From Arthrobacter citreus (GTDB taxonomy: Bacteria; Actinomycetota; Actinomycetes; Actinomycetales; Micrococcaceae): a stretch of DNA of 64,000 nucleotides. The translations under genes and the position numbers were made by a program. Positions within the stretch are counted from its first letter, which is position 1; the number at the start of each line of letters is the position of its first letter. Under the pieces are notes generated by a model that was not told the origin of the DNA, ran no database searches, and saw only the letters and a program-made list of their open reading frames with translations. The DNA lies in NCBI RefSeq assembly GCF_038405225.1, contig NZ_CP151657.1, positions 1,116,001 through 1,180,000 on the forward strand. Direction: 5' to 3'. Of the stretch, positions 34,383-43,162 are shown piece after piece.

Positions 34383-36127
34383 TGAACCAGAACAATGCCA
34401 CCCCTTTGTTCCGTGCCGCCCGTGACGAGCTGCTCGGTTTGTCCGGCAGCTACGAAAAGGCCGTGGAGACCTTCGCCTGGCCGCTGATCGACGGTCCGTT
34501 TAACTGGGCCGTGGATTACTTCGATGCGATGGCACGCGGAAACGATGCCTGCGCGTTATGGATCGTGGAGGAGGACGGTTCGGAACAGCGCTACAGCTTC
34601 GACGAAATGGCGCACCGTTCCGACCAGGTTGCGGCCTGGCTCGCTGCCCAGGGCGTAGGCCGGGGTGACCCTGTGATGCTGATGCTGGGCAACCAGGTGG
34701 AGCTGTGGGAGAGCATGCTCGCCGCCATGAAGCTGGGCGCCGTCATCATGCCCACCGCATCTGCGGCAGGCAGCGCGGACCTTGCCGACCGGATCAGCCG
34801 CGGCGGCGCACGGTGGGTGATCACCAACGCTGCGGATGCGGCAAAGTTTGACGGCGTTCCCGGGGACTACGGGAAAATCCTGGTGGATTCAGGGCGGCAG
34901 CCCGGTGCAGGGCAGCAGACCGCCGCACCGGGTTTCACGGAGAAGACTGAATGGCTGGACTATGGGCAGGCCTATGCCGCCGCACCGGTACAGCTTCAGA
35001 CGGTTACCGATGCCGCCGATCCGCTGCTGTTCTACTTCACCTCCGGTACCACCAGCAGGCCCAAGCTTGTCGAGCACACGCAGGTCTCTTATCCGGTGGG
35101 ACACCTGTCCACCATGTATTTCCTGGGACTGCAGCCCGGGGATATCCACCTGAACATCAGTTCTCCGGGATGGGCCAAGCACGCATGGAGCAGCTTCTTC
35201 GCTCCTTGGAATGCGGAGGCCACCGTTTTCATTTACAACTACGCCAGATTTCGGCCTGAAACCCTTTTGGAGCAGCTGCATCGGGCCGGTGTAACGAGTC
35301 TGTGTGCGCCCCCAACGGTGTGGCGGATGATGATCCAGTCCAATCTGGGGGAACGTCCGGCACAGCTGCGGGAGCTGATCGGTGCCGGCGAACCGCTCAA
35401 TCCCGAGGTGATATCGCGTGTCGAGGAGGCGTGGGGACTGTCCATCCGGGATGGTTTCGGGCAGACGGAAACCACGGCACTGGTGGGCAACACCCCTGGA
35501 GCGGAGCTGCATCCGGGTTCCATGGGCCGGCCGCTCCCGGGCGTACCGGTGGTCCTTGTTGATCCGGCCTCCGGGCTCAGCGCTGACGAGGGGGAAATCT
35601 GTCTTGATCTCGCACGGCAGCCGCTCAACCTCATGACGGGATACCGCGGTGATCCGGAACGGACCGAGGCTGTCATGGAGGGCGGCTATTTCCATACCGG
35701 TGACATGGCGGTCCGTGACGCCGCCGGCTACATCACATACCTAGGCCGAACCGATGATGTCTTCAAGGCTTCGGACTACAAGATCAGTCCTTTTGAGCTC
35801 GAAAGTGTCCTCATCGAGCATCCCGCGGTGGCCGAGGCCGCCGTCGTTCCCGCACCGGACGAGCTGCGGCTGGCCGTGCCCAAGGCCTATGTCGCGCTCG
35901 CAGACGGATGGGAGCCGAACCGGGAGACGGCGCTGTCCATTCTGGCGTATGCCCGCGAACACTTGGCGCCCTACCTGAGGGTGCGCCGGCTGGAGTTCCA
36001 CGAGCTGCCCAAGACGATGTCCGGAAAGATCCGCCGGGTGGAACTGCGGACGCAGGAGAACGACGGCGGCGCCGGCCGGTCCGGCGTCGAATTCCGGGAT
36101 GACGAGTTTCCGGAGCTGCGGGGGTGA
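34379..36127 (+). CDS. Acyl-CoA synthetase (AMP-forming, medium-chain/ACSM-like)
   Basis: Activates a short or medium carboxylic acid to its CoA ester through an acyl-adenylate. The 582-residue protein has the P-loop-like FYFTSGTTSRPK, DGFGQTETT, FHTGDMAVRDAAGYITYLGR and the C-terminal KTMSGKIRRVEL with the catalytic Lys. The closest group is the acetyl-CoA-synthetase-like ACSM branch. Two adjacent ATGs (34379, 34382) overlap the previous stop, after AGAGG. Together with the dehydrogenase run upstream, it would feed an external acid into the pathway. Confidence 0.92.
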   Translation: MMNQNNATPLFRAARDELLGLSGSYEKAVETFAWPLIDGPFNWAVDYFDAMARGNDACALWIVEEDGSEQRYSFDEMAHRSDQVAAWLAAQGVGRGDPVMLMLGNQVELWESMLAAMKLGAVIMPTASAAGSADLADRISRGGARWVITNAADAAKFDGVPGDYGKILVDSGRQPGAGQQTAAPGFTEKTEWLDYGQAYAAAPVQLQTVTDAADPLLFYFTSGTTSRPKLVEHTQVSYPVGHLSTMYFLGLQPGDIHLNISSPGWAKHAWSSFFAPWNAEATVFIYNYARFRPETLLEQLHRAGVTSLCAPPTVWRMMIQSNLGERPAQLRELIGAGEPLNPEVISRVEEAWGLSIRDGFGQTETTALVGNTPGAELHPGSMGRPLPGVPVVLVDPASGLSADEGEICLDLARQPLNLMTGYRGDPERTEAVMEGGYFHTGDMAVRDAAGYITYLGRTDDVFKASDYKISPFELESVLIEHPAVAEAAVVPAPDELRLAVPKAYVALADGWEPNRETALSILAYAREHLAPYLRVRRLEFHELPKTMSGKIRRVELRTQENDGGAGRSGVEFRDDEFPELRG

Positions 36128-36663
36128 GCGCGTCGGGCAAGCCCCTGGCCCAGGATCCCATCGCGCAGGCCCGGCGGCACTGGGAGGAACACGGATGGGG
36201 GGACGCCGCCGACGGAATGGCGGCGGTGACTGCCGTCATGCGCACCTCGCAGATCCTGTTCACCCGGGTGGAGACCGTGCTGAAGCCGTTTGGACTGACC
36301 TTTTCCAGGTTTGAACTGCTGGTCCTGCTGAGCTTCACGGCCAGCGGAGCCCTGCCCATGGCTAAGGCGGGCGCCCGGCTCCAGGTGCATCCAACGTCCG
36401 TAACCAACGCCGTGGACCGTTTGGAACAGGCCGGACTTGCCGAGCGGCGCCCGCATCCCACGGACGGGCGCACGGTTCTGGTGGCCATAACGCCCGCCGG
36501 CCGGAAACTGGTGCCCCTCGCCGCTTCGGCACTGAACGCGGAGGTGTTCGCCCATCCTGGGTTTGGGCGCCGGGACCTCACTGACCTGACGGCCATCCTG
36601 ACGCGCTTCCGCCGGGCCGCCGGGGATTTCGACGAGTCCTCCGGGGAGAGCGTCCGGGCCTGA
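36124..36663 (+). CDS. MarR family transcriptional regulator
   Basis: A 179-residue winged-helix regulator. The DNA-binding part reads AKAGARLQVHPTSVTNAVDR then LEQAGLAERRPHPTDGRTVLVAITPAG, the MarR wing. GTG 36124 overlaps the acyl-CoA synthetase stop (GTGA). As the last gene of the acyl-CoA catabolic run it probably represses that run and responds to a CoA thioester, as MarR proteins beside acyl-CoA ligases often do; this is inference. Confidence 0.92.
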   Translation: MSASGKPLAQDPIAQARRHWEEHGWGDAADGMAAVTAVMRTSQILFTRVETVLKPFGLTFSRFELLVLLSFTASGALPMAKAGARLQVHPTSVTNAVDRLEQAGLAERRPHPTDGRTVLVAITPAGRKLVPLAASALNAEVFAHPGFGRRDLTDLTAILTRFRRAAGDFDESSGESVRA

Positions 36664-36720
36664 GACGCGGCGTGTCCCGGCGCCGGGTAGGGTCGTCTTA
36701 TCCAAGGAAAGGACCTGCCC

Positions 36721-38139
36721 GTGGTCTCCATCGCCTGGCTCCGCGACGACCTGCGCACAGCTGACAATCCAGCCCTCCTCTCCGCAGCCCAGGACGGCGC
36801 CGCCGTGGCCCTCTATGTTCTGGATGAGGACTCACCGGGCATCCGGCCGCTGGGTGCCGCCGCGAAGTGGTGGCTGCACCACGCATTGACGTCACTGCGC
36901 CAGGACCTGGAGGCCCTGGGCATTCCGCTGGTGCTGCTGCGGGGCCCGGCGGGCAGCGTCGTTCCAGCGTTCGTACAGGAAGCGGGCGCGGAGCGGATCT
37001 GCTGGAACCGGCGCTACGGCGGGCCGGAGCGGGAAGTGGACACGGCGGTCAAGGCGTGGGCCGCCGGCGCGGATGTGCACGCGGAGAGTTTCCAGGCTTC
37101 CCTGCTGCACGAACCCTGGACCGTGCGGACGGGCAGCGGCGGGCCTTACCGCGTCTTTACTCCCTTCTGGCGCACGGTCTCAGCAATGGATTTCCGGGCG
37201 CCCCTTTCCGCACCGGAAAAGGCCGCCGCTCCGCCGGGCGGCATGCCCGCCGGGGATGACCTGGCGGACTGGAACCTGCTGCCGAAGCACCCGGACTGGT
37301 CCGCAGGCCTGGCCGAAGCGTGGACCCCGGGCGAGCAAGCCGGACTGTCCGCGCTCGAGGACTTCCTGGCCGGTCCGGTGCAGGATTACGACGACGGCCG
37401 CGACCGCCCGGCGAAGCCCGGAACCAGCCGGCTCTCTCCCTACCTGCGGTGGGGGCACGTGAGTCCGTTCCAGGTCTGGCACACGCTGTCCCGGGTCCGC
37501 GGCAACGGGCCGGGCCCGGCTGTGTTCGGCACCGAGATTGGCTGGCGCGAGTTCTGTTGGCACCAGCTCTTTCACAACCCGGAGCTGGCCACCAAGAACC
37601 TGCGCCCTGCCTTCGACGGGTTCCCCTGGGAACATCCGCAGGGCTCCGGACCGCAGACTCCGCAGATCCTGCGCGGGAAAGATGCGCAGGCGCGGCCGGA
37701 TTCCCGGCCCGATGACCTGGACCCCCTTGATGCGTGGAAGGCAGGACTGACCGGGATTCCACTGGTCGACGCCGGCCAGCGGCAGCTGTGGAGGATGGGC
37801 TGGATGCACAACCGGGTGCGGATGGTCGCCGCCAGTTTCCTGATCAAGAACCTGGGCATCCATTGGCGGGTGGGGGAGGAATGGTTCTGGGAGACACTGG
37901 TGGATGCGGACCCGGCAAGCAATCCCGCCAACTGGCAGTGGGTTGCCGGCTCCGGCGCTGACGCAGCGCCATTCTTCCGGATCTTCAATCCGGAAACCCA
38001 GGCGAAGCGCTTTGACCCCGACGGCGAGTACGTCACCCGCTGGGTGCCGGAGGCACTGACCCCGCTCTATCCCGAACCGCTCGTGGATCTGAAGGAGTCC
38101 CGCCGGCACGCGCTTGAGGCATACGAGAGCATCCGCTGA
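36721..38139 (+). CDS. phrB: Deoxyribodipyrimidine photolyase
   Basis: Light-driven repair of UV-induced pyrimidine dimers. The 472-residue protein starts with the photolyase domain (VSIAWLRDDLRTADNPAL), and the FAD domain has REFCWHQLFHNPEL, the helix MGWMHNRVRMVAASFLIKNL, WRVGEEWFWETLVDADPASN, and WQWVAGSGADAAPFFRIFNP. These match class I CPD photolyases. The start is GTG 36721, about nine bases after AAAGGA. Its stop codon begins a degenerate tandem repeat. Confidence 0.95.
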   Translation: MVSIAWLRDDLRTADNPALLSAAQDGAAVALYVLDEDSPGIRPLGAAAKWWLHHALTSLRQDLEALGIPLVLLRGPAGSVVPAFVQEAGAERICWNRRYGGPEREVDTAVKAWAAGADVHAESFQASLLHEPWTVRTGSGGPYRVFTPFWRTVSAMDFRAPLSAPEKAAAPPGGMPAGDDLADWNLLPKHPDWSAGLAEAWTPGEQAGLSALEDFLAGPVQDYDDGRDRPAKPGTSRLSPYLRWGHVSPFQVWHTLSRVRGNGPGPAVFGTEIGWREFCWHQLFHNPELATKNLRPAFDGFPWEHPQGSGPQTPQILRGKDAQARPDSRPDDLDPLDAWKAGLTGIPLVDAGQRQLWRMGWMHNRVRMVAASFLIKNLGIHWRVGEEWFWETLVDADPASNPANWQWVAGSGADAAPFFRIFNPETQAKRFDPDGEYVTRWVPEALTPLYPEPLVDLKESRRHALEAYESIR

Positions 38140-38200
38140 GCGGCCTTGGTTGGCTGGCCTTGGCAGCTGAGGGCCGTGGTTAGCTGAGTGGCCGTGGTTA
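38135..38200. repeat. Degenerate 17-18 bp tandem repeats starting at the photolyase stop
   Basis: GCTGAGCGGCCTTGGTTG, a shortened GCTGGCCTTGGCA, GCTGAGGGCCGTGGTTA and GCTGAGTGGCCGTGGTTA follow one another. The first copy contains the phrB TGA stop. Confidence 0.8.
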
Positions 38201-38207
38201 ACGGGAA

Positions 38208-38255
38208 AGGTCCGCGCCGTCTGCGCTCTCGGGGGAACGCAACCGGCGCGGACCT
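38208..38255. terminator. Hairpin between photolyase and the convergent monooxygenase gene
   Basis: Perfect 12-base outer arms (AGGTCCGCGCCG and its complement) enclose a smaller GCG/CGC stem. It lies between two converging genes. No U-run. Confidence 0.7.
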
Positions 38256-38267
38256 GATCCTGCTGCT

Positions 38268-38579
38268 TTAGACCTGGCCCTGGCCGGCGGTGCCTGCCGG
38301 GTGGGGCTGGAGGACCTGTACGTCCATCTCGGCGGACATCTTTCCGTCCAGAGCCGCAGTCAGGGCTTGGAATGCCGGGCTGGTCGAATGTGCCTGCAGG
38401 TCTTCAGGACTGGCCCATTTTTCGATCATGACGAGCCGCTCACGGCCCTCATTGAGGCTGTACAACTCACAACCGGCATCCTCGGCGTGCACCCGGCCGA
38501 TCACTTCTTCGAGCGTTGCGATGACGTCATCCCGAAACTCGGGCTTGGGGAACATGGTGGCAACAATGACGAGACTCAT
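38268..38579 (-). CDS. Antibiotic biosynthesis monooxygenase (ABM) domain protein
   Basis: A 103-residue ferredoxin-like dimeric alpha-beta-barrel protein of the YgiN type: VIVATMFPKPEFRDDVIATL, CELYSLNEGRERLVMIEKWAS, then LQAHSTSPAFQAL. YgiN-like members act on quinols. It overlaps the upstream NAD(P)-binding reductase by four bases, so the two are coupled and may form a small quinone-handling or stress unit. Confidence 0.88.
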   Translation of the reverse strand: MSLVIVATMFPKPEFRDDVIATLEEVIGRVHAEDAGCELYSLNEGRERLVMIEKWASPEDLQAHSTSPAFQALTAALDGKMSAEMDVQVLQPHPAGTAGQGQV

Positions 38580-39241
38580 GCTTCCTGGCCCTTCAGCGAG
38601 TCAAGGGCGGCATCCACGGGAACAGTGCCGTTGTTAAACTCGATCGTCTGCCCGATGGTTTCGGGACGGTCCAGCACGGCAGCGGCCACCAGGGCCACAT
38701 CCTCCCGGGAGACCTGGGTGCCTTCAATACCGGGACCGGTTTCGATCATGCCGGTGCCGGGATCGAGAGTCAGCGCGCTGGGACCGAGGATGGTCCAGTC
38801 CAGACCGCTGCGGCGCAGGTACTCGTCCGCGTCCGCCTTGGCCTGCGCGTACGCGAAGAAGCTGTTGTCTTCCGGCACCCCGTGATCGGGGCCGGCACCA
38901 AAATAGGACACCATGACATATCGGTTTGCACCCGCATCCTTGGCAGCATCCATGGACCGGATGGCCGCGTCCCGGTCCACCGCATACGTCCGCTCCGGGG
39001 AGCCACCGCCGGCTCCGGCAGACCAGACCACGGCATCCAGCCCGGCCAGCTTCTCGGCGATTTCGCCGGTGGAGAGGTTTTCGACGTCGGCGACGACGGC
39101 GGTTGCCCCGGTGGCCTCGACGTCGGCCGTGTGTTCGGGGTTGCGGAAAAGCGACGTGACCTCATGGCCGTTGGCAGTGAGGTCCTTGGCCAGGTGCAGA
39201 GCAACTTTGCCGTGGCCGCCGATGATGGCTATGCGTGACAT
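38576..39241 (-). CDS. NAD(P)-binding atypical SDR (NmrA/YwnB-like)
   Basis: A 221-residue Rossmann protein with IAIIGGHGKVALHLAKDL (glycine-rich loop), VTSLFRNPEHTADVE and WTILGPSALTLDPG, as in the SDR-a5 group (NAD-dependent epimerase-like, often annotated NAD(P)H-binding). It lacks an obvious Tyr-x3-Lys pair. It overlaps the ABM protein gene at its stop. The substrate is unknown. Confidence 0.87.
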   Translation of the reverse strand: MSRIAIIGGHGKVALHLAKDLTANGHEVTSLFRNPEHTADVEATGATAVVADVENLSTGEIAEKLAGLDAVVWSAGAGGGSPERTYAVDRDAAIRSMDAAKDAGANRYVMVSYFGAGPDHGVPEDNSFFAYAQAKADADEYLRRSGLDWTILGPSALTLDPGTGMIETGPGIEGTQVSREDVALVAAAVLDRPETIGQTIEFNNGTVPVDAALDSLKGQEA

Positions 39242-39423
39242 GGTGAGTCCTTTCCAAAAAGGGAAAACGCGTTCAACAGGAATGAGCGTTCCCTGTCACC
39301 CTAAGCGTGCTGACGGTTCAGATGCCTACTTGTTCCGCTGATGGCAGACCCGGACACCTTTATCGCTGCGGCGGGAATAAACGGCGGCCTGCACACCTGG
39401 CTGAATCCTGTAGCGTCGCTGAG

Positions 39424-40179
39424 ATGCAGCGCTCCGAGATCTTCGACATCGCCCACCGGCGCCACCCCATTGCCGCGCCGGTGGCGCCCGACCGGCTGCG
39501 CGAACTGGTCGCCTGGCTGAGCCCAAGCGGCGGCGCCCGCGCCGTTGACCTCGGGTGCGGTGAGGGCGAGTGGCTGCAGGAGCTGCTCCTCATCCATCCC
39601 GGAACCACTGGCGTGGGAATTGACCGAATGCTTCCCGCCTCTGCCGCCCGGCGTGCCGGCGAGCGGAAACTGAGTGACCGGGTGCGCTGGATCGAGACGG
39701 ATGCCGCCACCTGGAACGACGGGCTCTTTGACGTGGTGCTGTGCGTCGGTGCGAGCCACGCCTTCGGCCGGATGGAGGACATGCTGGGCGCTGTCCGGCA
39801 GCATCTGCGCCCCGGTGGCCAAGCGCTGATCGGTGACAGTATCTGGGAGGGGTCCCCGTCGGCTTCTGCGCTGGCAGCGCTTGAGGTTTCCGCCGACGCC
39901 TATCCCGACCTTGCCGGCCTCGTGCGGGCCATCCGGGAGCACGGGTTCGAGCCGTCGTACGGGCACGTCAGCACGTTGGAGGAGTGGGACGATTACCAGT
40001 TCAGCTGGACCGGCTCGCTGGTGGACTGGGCCGTGCGGGAGGCCTCGACGACCGAGGATCGTAACCAGGCGCTAGCGGCGGCATGCGAGAATCGGGACGC
40101 CTGGCTGAGCGGCGCACGACGCGAGCTGGGGTTCGCAACCTTCGTCCTGCACGACGTCGCCGCCGGCGTGCGTGACTGA
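39424..40179 (+). CDS. Class I SAM-dependent methyltransferase
   Basis: A 251-residue methyltransferase with motif I AVDLGCGEGEWLQELL, an acidic motif II (VGIDRMLPA), and motif IV FDVVLCVGASHAFGRMEDML. The first 30 residues carry a basic HRRHPIAAPVAPDRL. I start at ATG 39424; an open frame upstream to 39307 has no homologous character. The substrate is unknown; small-molecule or sugar methylation is most likely for this fold. Confidence 0.87.
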   Translation: MQRSEIFDIAHRRHPIAAPVAPDRLRELVAWLSPSGGARAVDLGCGEGEWLQELLLIHPGTTGVGIDRMLPASAARRAGERKLSDRVRWIETDAATWNDGLFDVVLCVGASHAFGRMEDMLGAVRQHLRPGGQALIGDSIWEGSPSASALAALEVSADAYPDLAGLVRAIREHGFEPSYGHVSTLEEWDDYQFSWTGSLVDWAVREASTTEDRNQALAAACENRDAWLSGARRELGFATFVLHDVAAGVRD

Positions 40180-40210
40180 CCGGCTCCCACGGGGGATGCA
40201 GGCAGGCAAC

Positions 40211-41104
40211 TCAGATGGGCAAGTCCCTCAGCATCCCGGACAGCCGCATAAGTTCCACCGGAAGGTGCTCCGTCACGGTCAGGCCCACAATTTCCGCCGC
40301 TGCGGACAGATCGCCGATAAGGCGCACCAGATCGGAAGCCCTCATGCCATCCGTTTGCCTGCCCGCCGTGTTCGTGAAATCACGCGGGTCCAGGACATCC
40401 AGGTCAATATGGATGGCAAGCCGGGAGGCACCCGTGCCGGCAACCCAGTCCACCACCCGCCTGCTGTCCTCGGCGGTATCCGTCAGGCCCACACTCTGGA
40501 TGCCAAGGCGCTCCTTGACCGCAATGCCCTCATCATCCCAGTGCCGCAGCCCCACCTGCAGGATCTTCAGCGGCGGAACGAGCGCCGGCAGCTCCGCGAG
40601 GATGCCGGCATCGCCCTCACCGGCGAGCGTCGCCAGGGCCATGGACCGGAAACCTGTGTAGGACTGGCCCGGAACGCCCGTGTCCGGGTGTGCATCGATC
40701 CAGAGGACCGCGAGGTCATCCCCGTACAGATTGGCAAGGTAGCTGAAGGGGGCAACACTGACGGAGCACTCCCCGCCGAAGGTAACCACCGACGCCGGGG
40801 CGGCCTCGCGCAGCAGCGCCAGCGCGTCCGTCAGCTGGCGGACCACTGCTTCACGGGCATAAATGCCGTCCACCGTGGCGAGGGCCTCGTCGCTGGTGTC
40901 GGTACTGACCGGCACATAGGCCGTGGGACCGTCGTGGTCCGGAGAGATCAGCGCCAGCAGTTCCGGCCCCAGCTGGTAGGACAGCTGACTGTCGTGGGCG
41001 TCCACCCCGCTCATCAGCTGATGGGTTTGAGGCCCGGAAGCTCCCTGCCACTGCGGGAAGTGCAGGCGGAGTGCGCCGGGACCTGAGGGGTGGATTGGGC
41101 TCAT
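40211..41104 (-). CDS. Arginase/ureohydrolase family protein with an altered metal motif
   Basis: A 297-residue ureohydrolase-fold protein. Two of the three manganese motifs are intact: DAHPD (137-141) and DLDVLDP (234-240). The first, normally GGDHS, reads GGECS (110-114), so the His ligand is replaced by Cys113. It may act on arginine, agmatine, formiminoglutamate or another guanidino compound, or have lost activity. It starts at ATG 41104, divergent from the ABC-F gene across a repeat-filled gap. Confidence 0.87.
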   Translation of the reverse strand: MSPIHPSGPGALRLHFPQWQGASGPQTHQLMSGVDAHDSQLSYQLGPELLALISPDHDGPTAYVPVSTDTSDEALATVDGIYAREAVVRQLTDALALLREAAPASVVTFGGECSVSVAPFSYLANLYGDDLAVLWIDAHPDTGVPGQSYTGFRSMALATLAGEGDAGILAELPALVPPLKILQVGLRHWDDEGIAVKERLGIQSVGLTDTAEDSRRVVDWVAGTGASRLAIHIDLDVLDPRDFTNTAGRQTDGMRASDLVRLIGDLSAAAEIVGLTVTEHLPVELMRLSGMLRDLPI

Positions 41105-41223
41105 GAGCCCAATTTACGCCGCAGCACCGGCGCGGATAAGGGCCGGGAAGCCGTGGCCGGAGCTGGAGCGCAAATTGCTTCCGGAACAGGCCGGGTGGAG
41201 CAGCTCCGCGCCAAGGCGACGGG

Positions 41224-41334
41224 CCCGGAAGGGAGCGCACGGCCCGGACGGGAGTGCGGCCCGGCCCGGACGGGAGTGCGGCCCGGCCCGGACGGGAGCG
41301 CACGGCCGGGGCAGGGGACATCCCGGACGGGAGC
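41224..41334. repeat. 22-bp tandem repeats in the arginase/ABC-F divergent gap
   Basis: The core CCCGGACGGGAG recurs at 41243, 41265, 41287 and 41322, with a variant at 41224. The middle copies are exactly 22 bases apart. Each core holds CCCG-GA-CGGG, a small inverted repeat. The array fills much of the space upstream of both genes. Confidence 0.88.
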
Positions 41335-41374
41335 CGCGGACAAAATCAGAACCGGCACAAAATAGGATGGAGGT

Positions 41375-43012
41375 ATGACTGCAACACTCGTCGCCCGGGA
41401 TCTTTCCGGCGGCTACGCCCACCGCACCCTTTTCTCCCACCTGAACCTGACCGTCGCCCCCGGCGATGTGGTGGGTGTTGTGGGCTCCAACGGCGCCGGC
41501 AAGTCCACTCTGCTGCGCCTGCTGGCCGGTGCGGACGAGCCGCTCGCCGGCACCGTGTCCACGGCCCCGGCCGATGCCTTTATCGGATGGCTGCCCCAGG
41601 AGCATGAGCGGGTGGAGGGGGAAACCGTGGCTGCGTACATCGCCCGCCGCACCGGTGCCACAGAGGCCACGCTCACCATGGAAGCCACCGCTGAGGCGTT
41701 GGGCTCCGGCGCTAAGGGTGCCGATGACGCGTACGCCGTCGCGCTGGACCGCTGGCTCGCCTGCGGAGCCGCGGATCTGGAGGACCGGATTCCGGCCGTG
41801 CTGGCTGAACTCGGCCTGGACGTGGGAGCGGATGCGCTGATGACATCGCTCTCCGGCGGGCAGACGGCACGGGTGGCGCTGGCCGCGCTCCTGCTGAGCC
41901 GCTTCGACATTGTGCTGCTGGACGAACCCACCAATGACCTGGACCTGGCCGGTCTGGACCGGCTGGAGGAATTTGTGCAGGGGCTGCGCGGCGGCGTCGT
42001 CCTGGTTTCCCATGACCGCGAGTTCCTGGCCCGCTGCGTCACCACCGTGGTGGAACTGGATCTGGCGCAGAACAAGGTGGCAGTGTACGACGGCGGCTAC
42101 GACGCCTTCCTGGAGGAGCGCGACGTTGCACGCCGGCACGCGCGGGAAGCGTACGAGGAGTTCTCCGACAAAAAAGCGGATCTGGTGTCCCGGGCAAGGA
42201 CCACGAGGGAGTGGAGCTCCCAGGGCGTCCGGAACGCGATGAAGAAGGCTCCGGACAATGACAAGATCCGCCGCCGGGCGTCGATGGAATCCTCGGAGAA
42301 GCAGGCGCAGAAAGTGCGCCAGATGGAATCCCGGATCGCGCGCCTGGACGAAGTGGAGGAGCCGCGCAAGGAATGGCAGCTGCAGTTCACCATCGGATCC
42401 GCTCCGCGCTCGAGTTCCGTGGTGGCAACTTTGAACTCCGCAGTGGCCCGCCGCGGTTCCTTCACGCTTGGCCCCGTTTCGGTGCAGGTGAACGCCGGCG
42501 AGCGGATAGGTATCACCGGTCCGAACGGTGCCGGAAAGTCCACTCTGCTGGCCCTGCTCCTGGGCCGGCTCGAACCCGCTGGGGGAACCGCATCCCTGGG
42601 GTCCTCAGTGGCGGTCGGCGAAATCGACCAGGCACGCGGTCAGCTGGATCCCGCCATGCCGCTGGGGGAAGCTTTCGAAGCCGCCGTTCCGGACATGAAC
42701 AGCGCCGAGGTCCGCACCCTGCTTGCCAAGTTTGGGTTGAAGGCGGATCAGGTCAACAGCCGGGTCTCCTCCCTTTCACCGGGAGAGCGGACCCGTGCTT
42801 CGCTGGGCCTGCTGCAGGCGCGGGGCGTGAATCTGCTGGTGCTTGATGAGCCCACAAACCACCTGGATCTGCCTGCCATCGAGCAGTTGGAGGAGGCGCT
42901 GGACAGCTATGAGGGCGCGCTGCTGCTCGTATCCCATGACCGGCGGATGCTGGAGAACGTTCACCTGGATGCCCGGTGGGATGTCACCGATGGCGTTGTG
43001 ACAGTTTCCTGA
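41375..43012 (+). CDS. ABC-F family ATPase
   Basis: A 545-residue soluble protein with two tandem ATP-binding domains and no membrane part. Walker A sites are GSNGAGKST and GPNGAGKST; signatures LSGGQTARVAL and LSPGERTRASL; Walker B with LLDEPTNDLD and VLDEPTNHLD. The charged linker (about 245-330) is the ABC-F interdomain arm that reaches toward the ribosomal P-tRNA. ABC-F proteins act as translation factors or ribosome-protecting antibiotic resistance proteins; the sequence alone does not say which. GGAGGT precedes ATG 41375. Confidence 0.94.
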   Translation: MTATLVARDLSGGYAHRTLFSHLNLTVAPGDVVGVVGSNGAGKSTLLRLLAGADEPLAGTVSTAPADAFIGWLPQEHERVEGETVAAYIARRTGATEATLTMEATAEALGSGAKGADDAYAVALDRWLACGAADLEDRIPAVLAELGLDVGADALMTSLSGGQTARVALAALLLSRFDIVLLDEPTNDLDLAGLDRLEEFVQGLRGGVVLVSHDREFLARCVTTVVELDLAQNKVAVYDGGYDAFLEERDVARRHAREAYEEFSDKKADLVSRARTTREWSSQGVRNAMKKAPDNDKIRRRASMESSEKQAQKVRQMESRIARLDEVEEPRKEWQLQFTIGSAPRSSSVVATLNSAVARRGSFTLGPVSVQVNAGERIGITGPNGAGKSTLLALLLGRLEPAGGTASLGSSVAVGEIDQARGQLDPAMPLGEAFEAAVPDMNSAEVRTLLAKFGLKADQVNSRVSSLSPGERTRASLGLLQARGVNLLVLDEPTNHLDLPAIEQLEEALDSYEGALLLVSHDRRMLENVHLDARWDVTDGVVTVS

Positions 43013-43123
43013 TGCTGGCCTAAGTACCGCAGCGGGCCCTGAATGTGGTAGAAGTTACGGACGGTCTGTGCTGGAACAGCCGGCGCATGCTTAGGTCTCG
43101 GTCTCTTGGGGGGAGTTTTCACC

Positions 43124-43162
43124 ATGTCTTCACAGCAGCTTTCTGCAAGGACTGAGCAATGA
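43124..43162 (+). CDS. Putative 12-residue leader peptide coupled to the next ORF
   Basis: MSSQQLSARTEQ then stop, preceded by GGGGGGAG nine or so bases upstream, the strongest ribosome site in this stretch. Its TGA overlaps the ATG of the 77-residue ORF at 43159 (ATGA), the classic layout for translational coupling. No run of a single amino-acid codon is seen, so attenuation by a charged tRNA is not indicated. Confidence 0.4.
   Translation: MSSQQLSARTEQ

Noticed and set aside
41108-41365. Small ORFs across the 22-bp repeat array
   Set aside because: Their codons are the repeat itself in several frames; there is no homologous protein character.
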